This document shows positions 57,365 through 64,000 of a stretch of DNA of 64,000 bases, one piece after another. The DNA is taken from contig NW_004450277.1 in NCBI RefSeq assembly GCF_000321225.1, positions 784,559 through 848,558 on the forward strand, read 5' to 3'. The position numbers and the translations under genes are program-made. The notes beneath the pieces are model-generated. The model made no database searches and had not been told where the DNA came from. It worked only from the letters and a program-made list of their open reading frames with translations. Origin of the DNA: Odobenus rosmarus divergens (Eukaryota > Chordata > Mammalia > Carnivora > Odobenidae). The first letter of the stretch is position 1, and each line of letters starts with the position of its first letter.

Positions 57365-57391
57365 AAGAAAAAGGAAAAGCAGCGGCAACTG
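57365..57391 (+). other. Orphan 27-nt exon-like segment
   Basis: A strong pyrimidine tract (TTTTCTTGCCTTCTCTAAAG, ending 57364) and a strong donor (CTG|GTAAGT at 57392) bracket 27 nt encoding nine mainly basic residues in one frame (KKKEKQRQL). No host transcript is recognised; it may be chance. Confidence 0.15.
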
Positions 57392-58229
57392 GTAAGTGGT
57401 TTCCTGATCCCACCCTGTGAGTCAGTCTCAGCTATAGATAAACATTTGTAGACTTACCTAGAAAGGAAGGAGGACGACACTGCTTTTTTCTGTGTGAACA
57501 GTTCTGGGAACTCCACAGTGAATTTCCTGTGAAGCTTACATACGCACAGTTCTCCACACTCTGATGCACACCTTCTTCTGTTCCCCGCTCATCCATCCCC
57601 CTCAGCCCAGGGTTCCTTACACACTCACCTTATTGACTGGTCTTTCCAGAGTTCATTTGTTTATGTCAGATGCCCTTCAACAAACATGAGTTGGTGTTCG
57701 TGAGCCCAGCCCTGTGCTAAACAATGGAGATTGGAAGAGATGAGACATAAACCCAAGGGGAAATGTGTTCTTGTCAAATAGAAAAGAGAAACAAAACTAT
57801 GTGTATGGGCAACTGTTTCTAAAAAGAGTTACTGGAAAAATCAGATTGCCAGTCAACATGGTAGACTAAGCAGGTAGCCACCTAACCTCCTGCTCTAAAT
57901 ACATAAGGATGCTGGCTAAAATAACAATTTATTTTAAATAGCCAATTTCAAAGAAAGAAATGGAAGTTCCCAGGTGACAGAAGAATTCATTCTGAAGGTA
58001 AGTGGATATCAAAGTCACAGTGACCCCCACCCAAGACACTGGGCATGGATACAGATGGGCCATAGAGGCTAGGGGCTAGGGTTTGAATGCCCCCAGAGAG
58101 ATGGGAGATAGCCTCAGGGCCTTTCAAGGTAGAAATTGAAATAGGCTGCCTCCAAGAAAAAAAAATTGGAAGAAAACTACATGTTAACTGTAGTTGCCTC
58201 TGGGAGGTGAGGTTAAGATAAATGTCACA

Positions 58230-58409
58230 GGGGCGCCTGGGTGGCTCAGAGTGTCTGCCTTTGGCTCAGGTCATGATTCCATGGTCCTGGGATCAATCCC
58301 CAGCATCGGGCTCCCTGCTCAATGGGGAGCCTGCTTCTCTGCTCCCTCTGCCGCTCCCCCTGCTTCTGCTCTCTCATTCTCTCTCTCTCAAATAAGATCT
58401 TAAAGAAAA
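58230..58409 (+). mobile_element. CAN-SINE, sense
   Basis: Perfect 15-bp target-site duplication aagataaatgtcaca at 58215-58229 and 58410-58424. The head lacks 'tcggttaag' after 'ggtggctcag'. Confidence 0.95.
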
Positions 58410-58899
58410 AAGATAAATGTCACAAAAACTCAGTCTGCGGGAAGGAATCCTAAGCTCTTGGGGCAGAGAGAATGGTCAAGGAAGCCTTCCCAGAGGAAGG
58501 GCTGCTAGAGCTGGTTAGGGAAGAGGCCCAGCCTTAGCACAGTTGAGCCACCAGGGCCTGCACCTGGGGTCAGAACCCATGTCTCCTGGCTCAGTTCTGC
58601 TTCTTGCCTTTACATAGCTGTGCTGTCCAGGTTTCTAGCCAGTCATTATAAATTTTCTTTCTCTCTTTGGCTCTCTGGAACTTTCACCAAAAACACTTCT
58701 GCCTCACACAAATCTCTAGTTCAACTGTCTAAACTGGATTCAGCCAAACAGCTCTGCTTTAGGTTGAGGCTGGGCTGGGCTGCTATGTTATCGGACTCCC
58801 GTTTGTTCCCTGTGGTTCCTTCTGAGACCTGTGCTGAAGTTGGAGCAGCTGCCCAGGGTTGTTGGAGCACAAGAGGCCAAATGAAATCACACAAGCAAA

Positions 58900-59390
58900 G
58901 AAATAGTTGAAGAAATAAAGGTTGGGAATTTTCTAAAATTAAGGACAGACAGCCATAGATCCGAGAACACCAAACAAAATATACGTATACACATACTAGG
59001 CCTATCCAAAATGCTAAAACAACAAAAAATGCTAAAACAATCTTAAAAGACCAGCCCAGAGAAAAAATGACCTACAGAGGAAGCAAAAAATTATCAAATG
59101 ATGCAAACCAGAAGACAGTGGAGTGACCAGCACTGAAAGAAGAAAACCTGTCAACCCAGAGTCCCACACCCAGTGAAAATATCTTTGAAAATGAAGGGGA
59201 AATGAAGTCTTTAGAAGAAAAAGAAAAACTGAGGGAATACATTGCCAGAAGACATCTGTTTCAACTAGAAATATTTAACGGAAGTTCTTTAGGCAGAAGG
59301 AATGTGAAACCAGACAGAAATGTGGGTCTACAATGAAATTAAGAGTGCTGCAAATGGAATAAATGGAAGTAGAATTTAAAACTTAATTGC
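58900..59390 (+). mobile_element. L1-type relic, sense
   Basis: 'aaccagaagacagtggagtg', 'aaaacctgtcaacccagagt', 'gtgaaaatatctttgaaaat', 'gaagttctttaggcagaagg' match old L1/HAL1-type internal sequence. No long frame remains. Confidence 0.6.
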
Positions 59391-59404
59391 TTTAAAATAA
59401 GTCT

Positions 59405-59575
59405 ACAGAGGTCAGCAAATCTTCTGTAAAGGAGCAGGTAAATAATTTTTAAGTTTCGCATGTCCTATGATCTCTGTTGTAAGCACTCAACTGCTGTGGA
59501 ACAAAATCAGTCTTAGGCAATAGGTGTATCAGCATGGCTGTGTCCAATAAAACTTTATGGACTCTTAAGATTTGA
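59405..59575 (+). mobile_element. Old MER-type DNA transposon relic
   Basis: 'gaggtcagcaaatcttctgt', 'ggctgtgtccaataaaactt'. Same family as 39085-39285. Confidence 0.5.
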
Positions 59576-59689
59576 ATTTCACATAATTTTTATGTGCTAC
59601 AAGTTACTCTTTTGGCCTTTCCCCCCCCAATCATTTAAAATTGTTAAAGCCATTCTTGGCTCATGAGCCATCCTTTAGATTGTGTAATT

Positions 59690-59930
59690 ATAGCATATGT
59701 AAAAATAAAAAATATGTATACAGGGAATGGTGGTATATCTGTACAATGAAATACTGAGCAATAAAAGGAATACACTTGTACATGCATTAACGTGGATTAA
59801 TTTTAAAATAATTACGCTGAGTGAAAGCCAGACAAAAAGCCTACATACTGTTTGAGTCCGTCCATATAAAATTCTAGAAAATGCAAACTAATCGCTGGTG
59901 ACAGAATGTAGTTAAGTTGTTCTCTACAAG
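59690..59930 (+). mobile_element. L1 3' end fragment, sense
   Basis: 'ggtggtatatctgtacaatg', 'atactgagcaataaaaggaa', 'gctgagtgaaagccagacaa' follow L1 3'-end order. Confidence 0.7.
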
Positions 59931-59990
59931 TGCAGGGTGGGGATTGGGGGTGGGAGAAGAAGAGAAGGGATTTAAGAATAAGGTGTAATA

Positions 59991-60184
59991 GGGGCACCTG
60001 CGTGGCTCAGTCGTTGGGTGTCCGACTTCGGCTCAGTTCATGATCCCGGGGTCTTGGGATTGAGCCCCGCATAGGGCTTTCTGCTCAGCGGGAAGCCTGC
60101 TTCTCCCTCTCCCACTCCCCCTGCTTGTGTTCCCTCTCTCACTGTCTCTCTCTCTGTCAAATGAATAAATAAAATCTAAAAAAA
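59991..60184 (+). mobile_element. CAN-SINE, sense
   Basis: 'ggggcacctgcgtggctcag' to an A tail. Flanked by aaggtgtaata (59980-59990) and aagtgtaata (60185-60194). Confidence 0.94.
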
Positions 60185-60744
60185 AAGTGTAATAAAAAAA
60201 ATGTATGACAACCGCATGAACAGAAGAGAGAAAATGGGAATCCACTATTACAAGGTCTTTATGCTGTACATGAAGCAGGATGTTCTTTGAAGGCAAACCG
60301 GTTAAAGAGGTGTGTTGGGAATCCTAGGGGAATCACTAAAATTAGGCTCTCCACCTCTTTCTCACACTCAGCCCAAGTTTTGTACAGAGTTCCACCCCGG
60401 CTCAATGGTGGAGCATGAGACTTAGGCGAAACCAATCAGCACATAGTGGCCACAATGACTGGTTCAGGCTGAGGCAGGTGACAGAAAACCAGTGGGACAT
60501 GTCAAGGCTTTTCTTTGAAATGCCAGGAAAAAGACAATTCAACTGTATTTCACAGAGTCAGATGTAGAAAGTACTTGAGACCTGGCACTGACAGAGCCCT
60601 GTTACGAACCAAGACCTGTGGGTGAACAGTCAACAGGAAGAGGTGGGCAGCTGAGAGAAGGGAGAGAGGATGCAGAAGGGCAAGAACTTGTCAGTTATGT
60701 GAGCCAATGAAGCTTTTTGCCTGGGCTTGTTTGGGCGTGTGTGA

Positions 60745-61326
60745 TTTTCAGTCACCTGCTGTGTTACAAAATACCACAAGTTATCTTTCCCCAGCTCACG
60801 CATCGAAGTGTAGGTTAGCTGGGTCCTTTGCCCTGGGTCTCACCAGTCTGAAATCAGGCTGTCAGCCAAGACTCTGATCTCAACTGAGGCTCAGGGTCCT
60901 CTTCCAGGCTTACTGTTGGCCAAATTCAGTTCCTTGTGTAGGACTGAAGCCCTCCACACCTGGAGGCTGCTCCACATTCCCTGCCGTGTAGCCCTCTCCA
61001 CAACATGGAAGTTTACTTCTTAAAGGTGAACGGGAGAATGTCTGTGCTGCTTTGAATTTGTCCTACAGGTAAGGCCTGCGCCTTCTTTTAAAGGACTTCC
61101 CTGATTTAAGTCCACCCAGACCAATTTCCCTCCTGACTACTTCAAAGTCAACTGATACAGAGATTCGTTATGTCTGCATAATCCGTTTACCTTTGCCATG
61201 TAACATAATAACAAGAGCGAAAACCCATCATATTCACAAGTTCTGCCCACACTCGAAGGGATTATACAGCCATGTACACCATGGAGTAGGAATCTTGAGG
61301 ACCATTTTAGAATTCTGCCTACCACA
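60745..61326 (-). mobile_element. MLT1-like LTR, antisense
   Basis: Reads in reverse like the LTR start at 5299: it ends 'attctgcctaccaca', the complement of a TGTGGTAGGCAGAAT-type start. Further matches are 'tgccatgtaacataataaca' and 'aaatcaggctgtcagcc'. Solitary; no internal sequence seen. Confidence 0.55.
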
Positions 61327-61905
61327 GAGACCTGATGCCCTTTTGCCTTACCACTCAGTCATGAATCAGTTTCCGGAATTTTCCATGTTTTACTAGACTT
61401 CAAGTTTGACCTCTTTTCACTTGGCTTTACAATTGCCTGGTTACTTGTCTCTCTTCCCCCATAAGAAGGTGACAACTGAATGAGTATTCGTCATCTCCAT
61501 TCCAGCTCACAACCTGGCACAGGTCTGGTGCTCCACAAACTGTTGTATGGATAAATGGAGTTGATTCTTATGTTGGGGATGAGGATTAATCTAGATGACT
61601 TCAAAGACCACATTGATTGTGAATATTCTTTAATTCCACCCTGCTGACTGCATACTGTCCAAACTTGAGCATGGTTTAAGAGGTCCTACCTGACCTGCCC
61701 CACGCACACTTCTCTGCCCTCACTACTGTCAAAGTCCCACTTTTTCATTACTGTCTGTGCTGTAAGGACACTAAATCACTTCATTTCTAGACTACGGTTT
61801 GCTTTTTCAGTTTCACAACAGTGCCTGTGCTGTGTCCTTAGCCTAGAAGGCTCTTCCCTACATCAATGGACTTAATGGTGCTACCCATCATTTCTATAAA
61901 CTTAG

Positions 61906-61960
61906 AAATCACTACCCCAGAAAAAAATTTTAAAAATAAATAAATAAATCACTACCCCAG
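61906..61960 (+). repeat. Bare A-rich tail insertion with target-site duplication
   Basis: aaatcactaccccag occurs at 61906-61920 and 61946-61960, bracketing only 25 bp of A-rich sequence ending (AAAT)n-like, the same composition as a CAN-SINE tail. No SINE body is present. Confidence 0.85.
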
Positions 61961-62999
61961 GACTTTTTTCTTCATCACCCTCTCCTACTTCTCTGTGTGT
62001 GGTTGGTGCCCCCCCCTTCTTCTTCCCCCTTTCCTAGAACTTGTCACCTCTTGTAAGTTGAATCCATCTCCCCTACCAACCTGAGCTGTCCTGGAGAGGG
62101 TCATTATGTTGGGTCCCAGCACTGGCCTGCTCTGGGTAAGGACCATGAATAGTTGAACAAACAAAAGGGTTCAATAATCTCTATTTTGTGATTTGGGGTC
62201 TGTCAAGATATTCATACTTCCTGGTGTCCTGGGCCCCCTGGCAAGCCAGCCTAGCAGGCCCTAGCTCACCTATAGGTTCCAAGCCCGGGCCACAGGGCAA
62301 TGGGTATTGTCCATCACAACGTTCAAATGATAGGCTAGTTTCTGTTGGCCTGGGAAGGCTTTTTTAAATTCCCATCTGCCACCTAGTACTCCTTTAAAAG
62401 AGAGAGTGCATGGCGAATTATGAGGCGAAATGACTGGCATTCCTGGTCATGCTGTTCTTAGAGCTTCATGGTGATGAACTGTAATTAGACAATATGCTGT
62501 TCAGAGATGGGGTACCAGCCTAGGACAAGAACTTGTTATCTCCACTGGGACAGCTTGTTCCAGTTGCTGAGCATTTGACAGTAGCTTTTCCCTCTCCCTT
62601 TTCCCGGAGAGCTAGCCACTCCCTTGTTTTAGAGGGCGAGAGTTGACCCAAGCCTTGCAAGGACCTAGAGTTGTGATGGGGAGGAGAGCAGGTCACTGTC
62701 TCAGTACCGCAGGCAAGAATCGAGCTGTGTCCCTGTGCCCCACACTCCATCATGAATCTCAGCTTCTAGGCTTTTCCATGTTCAAAGACCTGATAAGATG
62801 GGTGCTCATTTTGGGTGAGTGGCCATTTTTGTACCACTCGAAGGGGTACGGCTCACATAACGGTCTATGTGAAAGGCATTTTCTGGCCTTGAGCAGTGCA
62901 CAACCTGTGGAGCTGTATGCAATGGTTCTATTGAACCCTTAAGTCGCCAAGTATGACGACAGGAACTCGTGTGAGGAGGTGAGATGGTGGTAAAATTCT

Positions 63000-63135
63000 T
63001 GGTAAACAAAAATAATAGCTCATAATTGTGGAGCAGTTACTATATGCTTCTAAATGTTCTAGGCACTTTCCCAATAATTCCGTGAGTTCAGTACTTTTAT
63101 CATCATCAGTATCATTTTACAGATAAGAAAAGCAA
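63000..63135 (-). mobile_element. MIR fragment, antisense
   Basis: 'gttactatatgcttctaaat', 'ttctaggcactttcccaata' and 'cattttacagataagaaaag' are reverse MIR. Confidence 0.6.
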
Positions 63136-63214
63136 AAGAAATGGCAAAATCTGGTCCTGAACACACTTTCTCAAACGTGCCCGCCACGCTCTATAGTTCA
63201 CACAGAACTCCCTG

Positions 63215-63760
63215 GCGCGCTGCCCGCCCTCTTCCTCTCGCCTCTTAGGGCGCCTGCGCGTGTGCCCCCGCGACCGCCTTCCGCCTGGCGCAGCGGCCGG
63301 TCACGTGCCGGCGCGGGGGCGGGGGCCCGCGCGGGACGCCTGCGCGCCTGCGCGCCGCGGGCCGACCGATTCTGCCCTGTCCGGCGGAGCCGGCTCTGGG
63401 TCCCGCGGCCATAGCCGCGTCTTCTTTCAGCTGTGCCACCAGCCGGGGCTCGGGCCCGGGCCCGGGCCCCCGGGACATGGCCCTCCGGAGTGCGCAGGGT
63501 GACGGCCCCACCTCCAGCCGCTGGAACGGTGGCGCGGAGAAGACAGGTACGGAAGCCGGCGGGGGCGCCGAGGAGCGACCTTCGGGGACGGCCCGAGGGG
63601 CAGGGGCGGCCCTGCGGGGGGTAGGCAGGGGACAGCTGTCGGAGGAGCGGCCCCGGGCGCAGGCGGCGTCCGGGGGGTGGGGGGGCCCCCGAGGGACCGC
63701 GCGGGGTGTGCCCAGCGCCGCAGGCTGAGGTCCGGACGGCGGGAGAGGAAAAGGGTGGTG
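63215..63760. promoter_or_regulatory. TBC1D20: CpG island / TBC1D20 promoter
   Basis: Abrupt shift to GC-rich, CpG-dense sequence. Contains an E-box CACGTG (63302-63307), NRF1-like GCGC/TGCGC repeats (63251-63262 and 63339-63357) and (GGGCCC)-type repeats. No TATA box. The long frames on both strands through this island are composition artefacts. Confidence 0.75.
63477..63546 (+). CDS. TBC1D20: TBC1D20 exon 1, coding part (first 23 codons; gene continues beyond window)
   Basis: ATG at 63477 (G at -3, G at +4) opens MALRSAQGDGPTSSRWNGGA, which matches my recollection of the mammalian TBC1D20 N terminus with one or two changes. The exon ends at 63546 with ACAG|GTACGG, phase 1. TBC1D20 is an ER-associated GTPase-activating protein for Rab1 (also Rab18-related function); loss causes Warburg micro syndrome 4 in humans. 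The TBC domain and C-terminal membrane anchor lie outside the window. Position directly downstream of CSNK2A1 on the same strand agrees with known mammalian gene order. Confidence 0.92.
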
Positions 63761-64000
63761 GGCCCGGTCATGTCTGAAAGGGAAGCGATCCTGGAGTTGG
63801 GGAGTCAGCGGATGCTGAGACCAGAGGAGCCCTGCTGGCCGACTCGCGTGCCCCGTGCGAAGGCCTGGCGGGGGATCTGGTCCGGCTTCGTCACGTCTGG
63901 GGAGAACTGGGTCTCCCGGAGAACTGAGGCCGAGCCTCCACCCCCAGCCCGAGGCTGTCTGGCCACGTCCACACACTCCTGGTGCCTCCTCCCTAGTTGT
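63547..64000 (+). other. TBC1D20: TBC1D20 intron 1 (start)
   Basis: GC-rich intron start after donor GTACGG, with G-runs (63670-63690). No exon or repeat recognised before the window ends. Confidence 0.75.

Larger units (their letters stand above)
54306..63200. other. CSNK2A1-TBC1D20 intergenic region
   Basis: About 9 kb without a recognised gene. It contains MIR, L1, MER, SINE and MLT1-like relics listed separately. I see nothing recognisable in 54650-56450, 56850-57800, 60200-60700 and 61330-62990 apart from the items listed. Confidence 0.7.

Noticed and set aside
63245..63976. 243-codon open frame on the minus strand
   Set aside because: It lies over the TBC1D20 CpG island; Pro/Arg/Gly-rich composition with no domain. 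GC-rich DNA lacks stop codons by chance.

Overview
This is a mammalian nuclear window, almost certainly from an arctoid carnivore (bear, seal or mustelid side of Caniformia). About forty carnivore tRNA-derived SINEs (CAN-SINE/SINEC) are present. Their body, with a run reading as 'agcagggggagtgggag' on one strand and 'gggctccctgctcag' on the other, is the arctoid type rather than the cat or typical dog type. Genus and species cannot be settled from this window.

The window is dominated by one gene, CSNK2A1 on the + strand, encoding the catalytic alpha subunit of protein kinase CK2. A CpG-rich promoter and untranslated exon 1 lie at about 1.56-1.79 kb. A first intron of about 27.7 kb follows, containing one 700-base assembly gap. 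Twelve coding exons then run from the ATG at 29582 to the TAA at 51495-51497. I joined all twelve by splice sites and reading phase: they total 1176 nt and give an intact 391-residue kinase with every catalytic motif present. A 3' UTR follows, with a clear poly(A) signal at 52734 and a second, distal signal at 54283. About 9 kb of repeat-bearing intergenic DNA comes next. At the right edge a second CpG island holds the first exon of TBC1D20 (+ strand; Rab1 GTPase-activating protein), of which only the first 23 codons are visible. The order CSNK2A1 then TBC1D20 on the same strand matches the known mammalian arrangement (human 20p13).

The introns hold layered repeats: a MaLR-type LTR element with both LTRs (3.7-5.8 kb), antisense L1 debris (17.3-22.5 kb), MIR and MER5-like relics, and many young SINEs with readable target-site duplications, often nested or in inverted pairs. 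The two genes are housekeeping neighbours and nothing in the sequence suggests they act in one pathway.

I found no novel multi-gene system. The most interesting candidate is a possible composite terminal exon. Read-through of the weak donor after coding exon 10 (48021) would replace residues 325-391 with a 35-residue cysteine-rich tail, and it is followed 527 nt later by an AATAAA signal. Other points worth a look are an upstream promoter-like block (1.24-1.45 kb), a GC hairpin touching the TBC1D20 start codon, recent tandem duplications in the last CSNK2A1 intron, and a bare SINE-tail insertion with target-site duplications.
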